Below, one piece after another: positions 34,004 through 45,622 of a stretch of DNA of 64,000 nt (positions within the stretch are counted from its first letter, which is position 1; every line of letters begins with the position of its first letter). The notes below the pieces were generated by a model, which made no database searches, was not told the DNA's origin, and was given only the letters and a program-made list of their open reading frames with translations. This DNA comes from Lojkania enalia (lineage: Eukaryota > Ascomycota > Dothideomycetes > Pleosporales). The stretch lies in assembly GCA_010094045.1 (NCBI GenBank), contig ML986596.1, positions 277,276-341,275 on the forward strand, given 5' to 3'. The translations under genes were made by a program, and so were the position numbers.

Positions 34004-37000
34004 TCACATCGGTCCTTTAGCCACTGCGTTCGGTCCCAGCATCGAAGGAATAGGTTTCCTCCTCGCCTTGGCCGCAGGGATCCTCGGCATGCCCTGTATA
34101 ACCCTCGGTTCTTTCATCAGTGTCGGATCTAGCTTCGGTGGAACTATTTCAAACAATTAATACAAATCCGCGTAGCGAAGGAAGGAAAACTAACTCCTCG
34201 TAACAATAGCCCGATAATCGCCCGGAAACCTCGAATTGGGCGGCGTCGCCGAGGCCGTCCGCCACAGATGATCCGAAGTGTCGGACAAGAAGTCGACTTT
34301 CTGTTTATGGAAGAAGGACGTCTTGCCACGGTTTCGCTTCGCTAGAATGACTTCGTCGAAGAGCTTGATGGATGGGTCGTCGGCCCGCGTACTCTCGCGC
34401 TCATGGATGAATTCATTGAAGCCTAGAAATATTAGCATCCTCTACATACTTTTGCTTGGTCTGACAAACCTTGAGTCTGCTGCAACATTGCCATATATTG
34501 CATGTTTTCATGTGGCAGGCTCTTCATGAAATCATCTATCTTGAATGTGTACTTCATGCCAGCTCTCTTCTGGTCACCCGTGGCTGGAGCCATATATCGA
34601 CGGTATGTGTACAAGAGGCTGGCGAAGCATCGTACAAAGGATGCGCGAACCTGATCCGGGCGGAACGCGGTAGGACAGACGATGCAGATGCTGTCGACAC
34701 ACCTGCCGTGTGCAAATGTATTACAACCTGTGTCATGTTAGCCTCGTGTCCACCTGTCTGTTCGTAACGTCATGTTCCATACCACTGCAACGGTAAATGC
34801 CTTCGTCAGACTTCTCATCGCAAACCGAGCAAGACGCTTTCTCTTCATATGCTCTCCACTGCAAACAATGACCCTCTTGCCACCGAACGGTTTCGGTGTT
34901 GCGAACGGGTTGCATTGCCATCCCGGGCATGATTGTTGATGCAGCCAATGTAGACTGGGCGTACACTGATGGGGCGTACGAGGAGCCCGCACGAAGTTCG
35001 TTACTCAACGAAGACGTCGACATGCTAGGTGCATGACCGAGGAAAGGCTGGCTTGGCCGTCTCATAGTGGGAGGTACGCGATCGAAACCGAACTGATAAG
35101 GGCCGTTATTGACTCGTCCATGAGGGAGAGAAGATTTAAGGGTGGATCTTACCGATGAGCTACGCCGGGAAGAAGTCTCAAAGTGTCCTGATCGCTTTTC
35201 GCGAAGATTAGCTTGAAGTGCATAACCAGAGTCACTCCGAGAGATAGGAGTTGTGGGTAGTGGGGGGAAAACTGTTGATACAGGAGAAATTTTAGGTGAT
35301 GGTGGGGAGTTCGTGGTAGTCTTGAAAGTGGATGCTGTTGAAGGTCTATCGTTGCCGCGACTTGAAGCACTAGATTGTAAAAATGCATTGTAGATCAGAG
35401 GTCGCGAGTTTGGTGGGCCGATCACGGTCCCAAATGACGTTGAATTTAGTCCAACGTAGGTTGCGAGAGTGGAAGGGTGAGCGCGAGATGTGAAAACGCC
35501 TGGATTTTCGGAGCAAAAAGCGTCATAGGGAAACGATTCGACCGCATATTGAGGAGGGCCGTGAGGCACTCCATATCGCATGTGGTGTGGAGCTGAGTGC
35601 TGGAGTAAAGACGTAAGTTTTCGTCGCTGCTGGCGAGGAAGAGATTGCGGAGGTTCGCCATTCGTGCTGATTACGTCGCTATCCAAATCAACGAGCACGT
35701 ATTCATCATCAGGATAATCAGTGGGCTCGTACCTCCGCTCTATTCCAACGATATATGGACATGGTGCTTCGATGGTCTGGATCAAGCGGGCAGGCAAAAT
35801 AGGAATGAATACACCTGCCCACTTGAAAGGGTATAGCAGGTTGACTATTGCCATACTAGCCAAGTGGAGCATTGCAGTATGCGAGGACAACAAGATGATC
35901 CTTGACTCTTGTAGAACGTACTCGAAGAGAGTGACGATATTGGGGATGGAGAGACATCGGAAGAGCGCGTAGATGTCTATGTTGCGCGAGCCCGGAAGCT
36001 CATTCACAGCATCTTTCCGGGCATACAGTCGGAGTTCCCGCACTGCAATCTCTACCTGCGTGATGGATGTGATAGGGCTCAGTGCCTCAGCGCACAGGTT
36101 AACCACATATCGCTCGAGTGGTTGCCACATTCCTATTCGGGGAGATGTCGCAGGAACCCGTAGTACAAGTCCGTCGGTCATGGGCACCACAACGGCCTTG
36201 AGCCATTCTTTCCAGAAGGATGTCAGGCCAGCGTCTCTTCCCATAACACCATAAGCACGGGGGATCCAAAGACCCGTTTCCCCAGCTGTAAGTCCCTCAA
36301 TCTTAGCAGCTGCACCATGTCTGACTGGTCGTAGAAGGTCAGTCATGAGACCAATCTTCTCTTCTACGGCACTAATCTCTTCTTCCAAATTTTCTCGTTC
36401 CACGGACTCGGACTGGATGGTTGGGAGCTTCGCTAAAAGCCGCGACAACTTAGCCCGTTCTAGAGCGAGTCGCTCCCCTAAACTGCTCGCTAGCTCCCTC
36501 TCTTCCTGATTCATGTGGGTTCTCCTCCATTCCTCGCATTGCCGCTCGAGGCCCTCTGCGGCTGTGGCGTTGAGGGGTAGCCAGACGATCACGCAGATTC
36601 CGTAGAGCTTTGAACTGTCACCATTGGTCATGGCGAATCCGTGCCAAGACGTCTTCGGTCGCTCGTCGCATGAGACAACATTAACATCATTCGGGAAAGC
36701 AAACATAGGAACGAAATCCGGGAACGGGTTCCTCCTCTTCAACTCCTCGACCATATTCTTGGGCGGGTAGCGGTCCAAAAGCACAGGTTCGTAGCGCCGT
36801 AAGAGAGGATGCATAGTGGGATCCTGATTGAACGGTTGAGGGGCCGGGATGACCGAATTGTAACCAGACATTCTCTTCGACGTCCGAATAGATGCTATAT
36901 CCTAGTCAGTGATCTTCAAATGAATATGTGAAACCTGGTCCTTGACTAGTTTTTGACTCGCACCCATGGGCTGTAACCCACGTACCTTGCCGTGCCATTG

Positions 37001-37604
37001 AAGGCTGCCGTTTGAGGCTGCTCATAGTAGACAAGCGTCTCCGAATGCTCCCCACTCCAGATCTAAGGTTGCCGACCTCCTCATGTTGTATGCGCTGTGG
37101 CTTCGATTGAGGCCTAGGGCGCGGCTTTGTGCTTGCGGGGCGGCTTGCCTGTGCGACGCCGGCCGTAAATTGTATTTCCTCTAGGAAGCTATCCCTCTCA
37201 GACGCAAACTTGCGGAGTGCCTGCTCGAAGTCTGCCTCACTAAGGCCTGAACCTCCAATGGGGATACCTTTGATGGTGGCGCTGCTCCTGTTACTGGCCG
37301 ACAGCTTCGAATCGGGCGGGCCAATGATGGTGCTGACGGAATTGCGGTGATCGAAGCTTAGTCGTGCTGACCTCCGCTTTGGAGCCTCGCCATTGGATAG
37401 GCCTTCTTGTGATTTCGGGCGTATCGAATCGGTTTCTAGGGCTCTGTCCTCCTCGATTGTTTCGTCAACGTCCACGGGTGGCGGCGAGGCGAAGCCATTT
37501 GGTTGGCTTCGTTCGTCGTAGACCTGCGAGGACTCGATTCCACATATGAAAAAGTAGTCGGCGAGTGGTAGGGAGGATGCGTCAGTAGCGGGGAAGGGAG
37601 CCAT
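34004..37604 (-). CDS. DENN-domain protein with embedded C1 zinc module
   Basis: Five exons: 37604-36986, 36894-34783, 34727-34470, 34422-34195 and 34143-34004, total 3357 nt (1118 aa). Introns are 91, 55, 47 and 51 nt. DENN proteins are typically exchange factors for Rab GTPases in membrane traffic. The N-terminus begins LPLADYFFICGIESSQVYDE (start of uDENN). A long Ser-rich linker follows, then FPDFVPMFAFPNDVNVVS and LYGICVIVWLPL. A coiled segment is near 330-390. cDENN is near 525-640 (LFEYVLQESRIILLSSHTAM, LYPFKWAGVFIPILPARLIQ, CPYIVGI, DDEYVLVDLDSD). A low-complexity Ser/Pro region precedes a C1-type cluster starting at H882: H-x12-C-x2-C-x10-C-x2-C-x4-H-x2-C-x7-C, interrupted by an intron. 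dDENN follows (VRASFVRCFASLLYTYRRYM, QQTQGFNEFIHER). The last exon (KLDPTLMKEPRVIQGMPRIP) restores a basic tail; without it the frame stops at 34190. Confidence 0.9.
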
Positions 37605-40117
37605 TGTGGTTCCCTAGGGCATAGGATTGTTGATATGTGAATTGTAAGGAGCGACGGGTGCGCAAGCACTGGCGTTAGGCGTGGAGGCTATCCACGATCA
37701 AGTCATCTGGGATTGGACGCCGGGGCGAACGGTGTTTGTGTTTTGTGTGCAAAGCGTTATGCACGGGAAGCTTGGGGACTGTGCGGCGGTGACTGAGAAT
37801 GCGAGCCCGTATCGCGGTTGCACTCGGCGCGGCGACTTCTGGCGAGGATGGGCGGGCGAGTATACGACCGGCGGCGGACGGCAGGCGGTTGCAGGGCAGA
37901 CAGGGCGCTGCAATTGGGGTTGGTGGTGGAGAGGGAGGTGAGGGAGTGCAAGTGGGTGGATATCCGGCGTAGAAAGCGAACGGTCATGGGCATAAAATGG
38001 GAGTGCCCGCCGTTCAGGTGCGTAGCTAGCCCGACGCGGTGGGAAACACCCGTCTGCGGGTCTTATCGCGGATACTGTGCCTGGGTGCTTGGTGCTCCAA
38101 ACCCTCCCGCGCTCTCGAATGCTCAATGGACCTGGCCGCACCCTGCGTATCAAGGCCAGCGGCCGGGCTCTTCTCTGTTGCAGGCGTGCAGCAGCCAGCC
38201 GGCCACCAGCACGCAAGCGAGCCGGCCCTGCAAGGCACCGCGACGCGGCAGGCCGACAAGACACGCACCACAAGGCTTCTGGGTGGTGCTGTACAGGAGC
38301 AGAGGCGCCGGTGAGTGTGCTCCACCGCCAACAAGAGGGCCAGCAAGCACTGCACGGGTCCAGCATGGGAATTGTGAGATGGCCCGAGCAGGACCCGCCA
38401 TGGATGCATGGATTAGGGATTAGGGATCTAAAATTCCCCTCGGCAACCCCCCAGTTGCAGCAGCACGGCCTACTGTACATACATACAGGAGAGTGTATAC
38501 CTAGTCTAGGCATAGACACATAATATCCATGGACGTAGTAGGCATGGCGAGCCATCCTGTCCCCGTGCCCGCAGACCCTCATTCGGAGAGCGCGCCTGCC
38601 CCATCTATCCCATCAGTCGCCCGCGCTAGCCCCAAACAGGAGGCAGCAGCCCTGGACGCTCAGGGGCACCTGCTCGCGGGCTGCCATTGGCTGGCCCGCG
38701 CCACAACCCCACGGCCAGTCTGCAACAACGCTCCATGATGGTGTGCATGCAATCTACATACAGACCCTATGCGCTGCTATCTAGGAGGGTGAAAGGGTCC
38801 GCGGGTTTCGTGGGAATCAGGGCAGAAATAGGGGTCGTCCAAGGCGCCACCTCACGCCAGCACTGGCCCCATGGTACGCGTGCGCAAGCTGTCAACTGTC
38901 ACGCCCGTCGCTGCGATAATGCTGCTGTCCGAATCCGCACACAAGAGTCTCACACGCGTCGCGGCCTCTGCCATGCATGCATGTCCTTGCTGTTTCCCCT
39001 GCACAACTGCTGTTCCTGGCGACTTCATACAAAGAGCAAGACGGCACGAGGCGGGAATCGTCACAGCCCCATACTGAGCACGCACTTGGCGGCTGGCTGC
39101 CGTCTCTCGATCGTTTCAAACCGATGGCGGGCTGTTTTGAAACTTTCTGATCGGACGCTGATCAGGCACGGGCTCTCCACACTGCGCTGCCAACGATCCC
39201 CAAAAGCAAAAACGGTCAAAGCAATGTGGACCCTTTTTTCCCACTGCTGCTCCACCGTCCGTTGACATTGGCATTATTGCCGACCATTACCGCGCGAACA
39301 CATCGTACGCCCGCCGGCCACACTAGTAGCTATAGCTTCTTTCAGATCCGCGATCGTCTCTCCCCTTTTACATCTGGATAATTACGATTTACGGTGATCC
39401 AAACGCGGCATAGCCACGAGCGCATCGTCTGTCCGTTGTACGGCGAGAAGCTGCTGTTGTCCCGTCGACCTGATATCGAGTGGGGCGAAACGTACCGTCG
39501 TACCGGGCACGCATCCGCCAGGGCATCCTTCGCAGCACACCAATCCAGCCTAGCCCCTCTCCCAAAGCGTCCTCGGGCATTGTGAAACCATGGCATAAGG
39601 TTCGGCAAGGCTGTGTTTATTCTTAGACATCCGTCACAACAGCATCTGAAGCCATCAACACATTTCTAAATCCCCATATCCATCAAGTCTGACAGACGAC
39701 GGACAGTCTCTTCTTCTTCTTCATCACCAACGATTCGGTGCCTGAAGATCAGGATTATCTTTAACTCTCTTTCGGCTGACTGCATCGCACTAACTGCACG
39801 ATTAAACAAAACTTAATCTGGCTGATTACGCAATTAATCTTCCGCGAACCGTATCCTTTGCACCAACAATGACCATTCAGACACCGTGTCCAACGCATCA
39901 GTAACCGAGCAGTGTGGTCCTCGTCTCCAATCATGTATGGTGACATATCCTCGGGTCGGTTTCAGGTCCTTTGATCCGGATTACGAGCCTGGATGGCAAT
40001 GTCAATATCCAGTGTCCCTGGAACGGTTGAGCTGCATTAACTTCCAAACGAGATGCAGGTACAGAATGCTTGGCCGGGAAAATATTCTTTCCAGACGCAC
40101 AGCTAATCCTACAGTGC
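37605..40117. other. 2.5-kb GC-rich intergenic region
   Basis: Upstream of the DENN gene and downstream of TRAPPC13. The part from about 37.8 to 39.1 kb is GC-rich and open by chance on both strands (for example 37698-38582 minus and 37818-38423 plus). These frames overlap each other, lack domains, and are judged spurious. A long 5' leader or regulatory region of the DENN gene, or a noncoding RNA, is possible. Confidence 0.4.
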
Positions 40118-41400
40118 TCATCGACGACTCGTGAGCCAACCCGTGCTTAGCGAGCCACGATCTCCCAAAGCACTGCGCCATTGAATGGCTAATTGGCCCA
40201 AGATCCTTCTAGTGTCACCTGGGGAGAGTTTCTCCACATTATAATTCTCCTCATCGACGCCTACTTGCTGCTCGAGTAGGAACGCAACCTGAATGATATC
40301 GCGAGGGTTTAATATCGGCGCGTTCAGCGGTCCCGTCCCCTGTCCATCCATATCCCAATTTAGCGACGTCGACTTGAATGGGGGTTTCGCGTTGACAGTG
40401 ACAGCCTAGTTTGGGATACATTAGCTCGTCATACTTACTAAAAAGAGTTGGTTTGTTGACCAGCTGAATGCATAATTATTCGGAATGTCGCCGCTGCAAC
40501 CGCTACTATTAGATGCAGCATCGCGGTCGAAAAAGCCGCATGTAAGAGAAGCCGGCACAACATATGCGACTAGCCGAAAATGTCGGGAATAGATGGACGG
40601 GACGCGGAACGCGGGTCATGGTAGAGAATTAATGAATGCGTGAGACAACATACCTCAAAAGAAACCGCACTCTCGCCCAAGTTCTCTAGTTGTGCTTCCA
40701 AGAGAAACCTAGACGTTCCAGCTTTCCTGCTCAGCTCCCCAGCCTTCGTCCTGACGCTCAATAACTGCTGTGCAACAAACTGATACAGCTTTCTGAATGT
40801 TCTTACACGTCCACTAGCGGCTTTTCCTTCTCCTGCAAGTGTAGTTTCCGTATAGGTAACCGTAACCGCCAGCACATGGTTGCCCTCCTCCTTCAGTTCG
40901 AACCTCAAAATCTTCTGCAATGATTCACCAGGTCCAGGAGATGCTTGTTCCTCATTTCCGCCTTCTGGTCCCGCGAGTTCTAGTGGAGCACCTACAGGAG
41001 TCGAGGGAGTCTGCATTTCCCCTTGTATTCGTACGCCGCTAATTGTGCGACTTGTATCGGAAGGATCGAGCTCATTGTTGGCGCACAGCGTGCACGAAAA
41101 CGTCTCGCCAACATATGCGCTGCCGAAAGCCTCCGGAAGGTTGAGGACAGGGCTGATGAGAAACTTATCATTCGCATTGTTGGACGGGTACGCGAGTGAA
41201 GCTTTAGGGGATATTCCGAGATCCTGCGAGTTCGGGAGAGGGTATTGTTGCGCGAGAGATGGGCGAGAAAGACTAGGAAAGCATTTAATTAGCTGGATAA
41301 TAAAGGGTGAGCATTAGGGAGCTTACCGTAACACCTTCAAGCTCACCGAATGTGGTGTCTTCAAGCCTTCACCAACGGATTGATTTCGCTGATGGGCCAT
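40118..41400 (-). CDS. TRAPP complex subunit 13 homologue (DUF974)
   Basis: Three exons, 41400-41327, 41272-40654 and 40405-40118, total 981 nt (326 aa). It starts MAHQRNQSVGEGLKTPHSVS. Exon 2 has the family's hallmark: NLPEAFGSAYVGETFSCTLC, NNELDPSDTSRTISGVRIQG, EMQTPSTPVGAPLELA, then SLQKILRFELKEEGNHVLAV with TVTYTET. Next comes RTFRKLYQFVAQQLLSVRTK and SRFLLEAQLENLGESAVSFE. Exon 3 continues AVTVNAKPPFKSTSLNWDMD, PILNPRDIIQVAFLLEQQ and GQLAIQWRSALGDRGSLSTG. TRAPPC13 is a peripheral subunit of the TRAPP III tethering complex acting in ER-Golgi and autophagy traffic. Intron 1 is 54 nt; intron 2 is unusually long for this window (248 nt), but the direct join gives a continuous beta-rich family sequence. 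The gene is divergent from the SET gene. Confidence 0.93.
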
Positions 41401-41989
41401 GGCGGGAACGGATCTGAATTACGCCGTATCTTTATGACCGAGTCATGATAGCATGAAAATGTGAACCGAGAATATGGGCTACAGATTATGTTTCGGGTTG
41501 GAGCTGTTGCGAATGTCGATGTCGACTCCAAGCCTAGGTAAGACCGGGAGCTCGTTCGCGGGGTAGACCCTCGCTCCACAAACCCGCACTAACCCTAAAA
41601 TAACATCTCAACCGAACAGTGAATATCTGAATATCATCCCAAGACTACCATACCCCCATACATAGAATCCGCCACTATTGAAAATAGTCATCATATTGTT
41701 GTTCCTATCATATACCGACGGCCGTTATGCATAATTATTCGCAACCGGCCGGCATCCCACTCACCCGTTGCGTCTCACTCCAACTCATAAGCGACACCCC
41801 TAAAGGTTGCATTTCCCCCAAGGCCCGTTCTCCACAGCCTAGCCGCTTGGACTTGCACTTTTGCCCGTGCACCTCACCAACTCGTACATACCTACGAGAT
41901 CGATATGATTTATTGCCTTCTGAAGCAAGAACCTGTCTCTCAACGGTATCCCGCATTTGCGGGGGCTCCAATCCAACTGGCAATACACT
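41401..41989. other. Divergent promoter region of TRAPPC13 and SET genes
   Basis: 589 nt between two start codons on opposite strands. Frames here are short and lack domains. The first part of the SET gene could extend into this region if an upstream exon exists; none was recognised. Confidence 0.4.
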
Positions 41990-42772
41990 ATGCTGTATCC
42001 GTTATTATCTACAAACCCCATTCCCCTATTTTTATCCCATCAAACCCCATTCAAACATCTAACACCCACCCCAGGCCGCGGCGTCTTCGCCACATCCCAT
42101 ATCCCCGCCAAAACGATAATAGACGTCTGCCCCGTGCTCGTCCTAGGCTTGGAAGAAAACGTAAAACACATTGAGCATACATCGTTATACCATTATACCT
42201 AGTAAGCGGCTCCCACATCTCCTCACCCACTCTTTACCTATTCAGCTCGCTTCGTCTTTTTTTCTTGTCGGTACGCTCTCCTGGTATTCCCTTTCCGCCT
42301 TTCATCCCCACCTTATCCCGAGCCGTTTTGCATACGAAGGAACCTAGTCTAGTATTACGCAACTTCTAGTCCACCAATCACTCATACCCCTATCCCCTAT
42401 CAAAACACTAAAACACGCCCAGCAACTGGCCAACCACCGTCCCCACCGGCCAACCAAGGACTACCCAAGCCGTAATATTCGGACTAGGCTCCATGTTCAA
42501 CCACTCGACACAAAACCAAAACATCGTCTGGGAGCGCGACACCCGGCTGCAAATAATCACTTACCGCGCCCTGCGAGACATCGAGGCCGGCGAGGAACTC
42601 TGTATTACACCTCCCCTTCATTTCAGAAACCTCTAAGCTAATAGCTAATATTGTTTAACTAGGCATATCGTATGGGAGTCACTTAACATTTGTGGAAGCG
42701 GATACCTCTGCAGTAGCTGCTGTGGAAGAAGATGATGGCATAGAGCAACTAAATCAGATACACATCGATTGA
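41990..42772 (+). CDS. Compact SET-domain protein (putative lysine methyltransferase)
   Basis: Three exons: 41990-42201, 42423-42601 and 42663-42772, total 501 nt (166 aa). Introns are 221 nt (donor GTAAGC) and 61 nt (GTATTA..AACTAG). The SET fold is nearly the entire protein: TPTPGRGVFATSHIPAKTII is the opening SET-N strand with the GRG-V-F-A motif, then DVCPVLVLGLEENVKHIEHT and YHYTYNWP. After a short linker come TTQAVIFGLGSMFNHSTQNQ (containing the SAM-binding NHS) and ITYRALRDIEAGEELCISYG (GEELCISYG forms the pseudoknot with NHS). An acidic tail ends the protein. No pre-SET or post-SET cysteines are seen. Relatives in fungi are small uncharacterised SET proteins; the substrate may be non-histone. 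The start is the first ATG in frame; an upstream exon cannot be excluded. Confidence 0.88.
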
Positions 42773-42981
42773 ACAAGCGCTCGACGAAACCGTAAAAGTA
42801 CAACGAAGTGAACAGAATAATAACAAGCTGTAGTAGAAAGCAGTCACCCATTCGGCCTCGAACCGACCCCATTCTACGAAGTCATACTGGTAATCTTGCC
42901 ACCCAAACTACATAATTAGTGATATTGATAAGTCAACTATTGATCCGGGAAGATGGAACAGGTTGAAAGCGAGAGATGGTG

Positions 42982-44770
42982 CTATGTCTGGCCTTCTGCA
43001 CCGCTCTCGCTACCGCCGCTCTTCTCTTCCGATGTGCTATCTTCTGCGTCGTTTCGAAGGTCGTATGCGAGTTCGAAGCATTCTTCTAGCAATTGGGTAA
43101 CGCTTCCTTGTCCTTCCGGTATGTCGGAGCCAATCATAAACTTTCCGTCCATCCGCATGTTGTCGATAGAGTTGAGCTAAAGCTTGTCAACAATTGTGAC
43201 GATGTTTTGGGTAGAAAGTAGCAAACCTTCATACTATAAGGATACAACTCTCGTGGGGATGATACTCCGCCATTCTTTTTCACTTCGATCAAGCACTTCT
43301 TTAGTGTCGTGAGCTGGTTGTAAATCGGCAATAGCGCTTCAGACACAGGCTCTGATGATATTATCAGATGGTAGATGGTAGCATAGCTTTTCCGCAAGAG
43401 ATACAGGAGTGTCTGTAATTCCGTTAGTATGAGAATCATGAGGTCGAAAGAGAGAGTTGACCCTCTGCTCATATAACTCTGCAGGTCTGCCCAGAGTATC
43501 AACGAAGTTTCCATCCACTCTTGACTCATCAACGCGGTCAAGCTGCCGCTGATACGTATAGAGATCTGTCTCGCGAAGCGACCATGCGTGAGTAAGTGAT
43601 AACTTTTCGAGCTTGTTCCGAATTTCTAGAAGTTTGTCGTATGTCTCCTTGAACGCTGGTGCGATGTAGCCTTGCCTGTTCCTAACGTCAGAGACATTTG
43701 CAAACAAATTAAACAGTGAACTCACTTCTTCTTGGTAAGTGCGCACCATACAAAACACCGCTGAAGTAACGTCTCAATTAGCGTTTTCGCTTCTGGGGCA
43801 GGCTCCGGATGCTCCATGGAGAGTTTCAACTTCTCTGCCATTTCCGCAAGCTTCTCCTCTTTCGAGCCGGTGCTTTCGTAAGGAACAATGCCGTATGGCT
43901 TTAACTCTTCTGCAACCGCCTTTAGTTGTTCCAGATAGTCGTCCACCTCGGCATTGGGGAACTGCGAATGATATGAGCAAGTATACGTATAGGGGATATA
44001 GAAGGGTTACCTTCGTCCTTGTATTACATGCTGATAAAGATCTGAGGATTGACACTAGCTTGTCGTACTTCGGTACAAGATCAGAAGTGAGGTGGGAATG
44101 GCTTAATTCTAATTCAGCAAGTCTCTGTTCGCAGGCCTCGATGCGTGACTCAAGCAATGTGAGAAGATGTGGACTATGTGAATCCTTTCCTCTTGCAATA
44201 TACCGACGACAATCCTGTAGACGGGCACCTATTGATTCGAGGTCCTTTGGAGAATAGTAAGTAGCCTCCTTCAAGTGATCGAGTAACCGCTAGAGACAAT
44301 TAGTGAAAATTAATGGAATTGAAGCCTTAGATATTACCTTCGTCGTAGACACAAAAGCATATCTGATGTAGAACATTAGCTGGGTTCGGCTATTGTTGAG
44401 AAAAGACGTACACTGCCGGTGGTTCATGATTCCTTCCTATTGTCAAGAAGGATAGGGATATAAGCTGGAAACAGTCATCCAACACGGTGTCGACTGTATG
44501 ATGTTTGGCAGGTAAGCACTACTAGCATTCAAGTAGAAATCTTACGAACACACCTCTGTTCTGTTCAAGTCGTTTGGTGGTGCGAATACCGTTCAGTATC
44601 ACAACCTGTTCAATGACCTGATTGTACAATTCGATCACATCTTGACTCTTAACATATGTTGAGCGGTCTTGCTTCAATAATTCGAGGTTGTGCCGAATCG
44701 CAAGCAATTTGTCCAGAATTGGCTGCTCCTTCGGGTCCGGCGGTATGCGTGGGGCAGGCGAGTCTGTCAT
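42982..44770 (-). CDS. UPF0662-family protein
   Basis: Eight exons: 44770-44554, 44493-44412, 44362-44338, 44289-44011, 43961-43726, 43681-43462, 43412-43227 and 43176-42982, total 1440 nt (479 aa). All introns are 44-60 nt. Exon 3 is a 25-nt micro-exon encoding YAFVSTTK. The protein is helical and cytosolic: ILDKLLAIRHNLELLKQDRS then DVIELYNQVIEQVVILN; ARLQDCRRYIARGKDSHSPH; LLTLLESRIEACEQRLAELE; YIAPAFKETYDKLLEIRNKL; LLYLLRKSYATIYHLIISSE; and the C-terminal LNSIDNMRMDGKFMIGSDIP with GQGSVTQLLEECFELAYDLR. The 'DGKFM..D..PEGQ..V..LL.ECFEL.YDL' ending is the best family mark. Known from yeasts and filamentous fungi with no established molecular function. Donors GTTTGC and GTCAAC are weak but framed by good branch sites. 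Confidence 0.9.
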
Positions 44771-45124
44771 GGTTTGCCGCAGCGATCAAAAGTTCTCAAG
44801 TGATCGTTCTATTGGACTGCGTGAAGAATTCAGTGTTCCAGGCGCTGCAGTAGGCTGAAGGAAATTTATGTCACGTCGAATTGTTTGGGAATGCCGCCGC
44901 TGTGATTGAATGGACGTCACCTCCAGCGTTCCTGCGGGGACAAACCCGCATCACGTGCTTAACGCACTATCCCAATTTTGAATGGTCGGCGCCTCGCTTA
45001 ATCGACTTTCGCCGACACCCACGATTAACTGCCTCCGCACAAAAGTCAAACCAATATCGTGAACTTCACAAACATCTCGACCGGCATCTCTGATTTCACG
45101 ACCACACGTCGACCATTCGTCGCA
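44771..45124. promoter_or_regulatory. Bidirectional promoter, UPF0662 / ribosomal P1
   Basis: 354 nt separate the two start codons. It contains a CACGTG E-box palindrome (44952-44957) and an ACGTCA element just before it (about 44916). These resemble bHLH and bZIP sites; binding is not shown by sequence alone. Confidence 0.5.
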
Positions 45125-45622
45125 ATGTCTACCGCCGAGCTCGCTTCCTCCTATGCAGCCCTCATCCTCGCTGATGACGGCGTCGACATTACTGTAGGAG
45201 AATACAAGACCTACGAATTCTGGAAGAAATACTGATCCTACTAGGCCGACAAGCTCCAAACTCTTATCGGCGCTGCAAAAGTCGAAGGCGTCGAGCCGAT
45301 ATGGACATCTTTATTCGCCAAGGTGCGCATGGGAAATACGATTGGGTCAGAATTTAGGATCTAATTCCTGGACAGGCTCTTGAGGGCAAAGACGTCAAGG
45401 ATCTACTTCTGAACGTCGGCTCAGGTGGTGGTGCTGCCCCAGCTGCTGGCGGAGCTGCTGCTGCTGCTGGCGGTGATGCCGCACCCGCCGAGGAGAAGAA
45501 AGAGGAGAAAGAAGAGGGTACGCCACACCGATCCCAGCATCGATGCATTAACCAAGCGCTGACGGACTATAACAGAGAAGGAGGAGTCAGACGAGGACAT
45601 GGGCTTCGGTCTCTTCGACTAA
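45125..45622 (+). CDS. 60S acidic ribosomal protein P1
   Basis: Four exons: 45125-45193, 45245-45322, 45376-45517 and 45576-45622, total 336 nt (111 aa). Introns are 51-58 nt; donors GTAGGA, GTGCGC and GTACGC. The order is standard: N-terminal helical domain [20 protein letters not shown], then [20 protein letters not shown] and [20 protein letters not shown], an Ala/Gly hinge ([17 protein letters not shown]), a Glu/Lys-rich stretch, and the invariant tail [13 protein letters not shown]1 pairs with P2 in the ribosomal stalk and recruits translation factors. The N-terminal half ([12 protein letters not shown]...IT-ADKL) assigns P1 rather than P2. Length fits the family. Confidence 0.97.

Noticed and set aside
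38411..38427. Telomere-like GATTAGGGATTAGGGAT.
   Set aside because: Only two TTAGGG units, with spacing of seven; likely chance, not an interstitial telomere array.
37698..38582. Long minus-strand frame (294 aa) and overlapping plus-strand frames at 37818-38523.
   Set aside because: They overlap each other in GC-rich DNA, have low-complexity Arg/Pro/Ala/Cys composition and no domain; typical chance frames.
44868..44882. The 15-mer ATGTCACGTCGAATT also occurs at 14944-14958.
   Set aside because: One or a few 15-mer repeats are expected by chance in 64 kb; there is no extended similarity around them.
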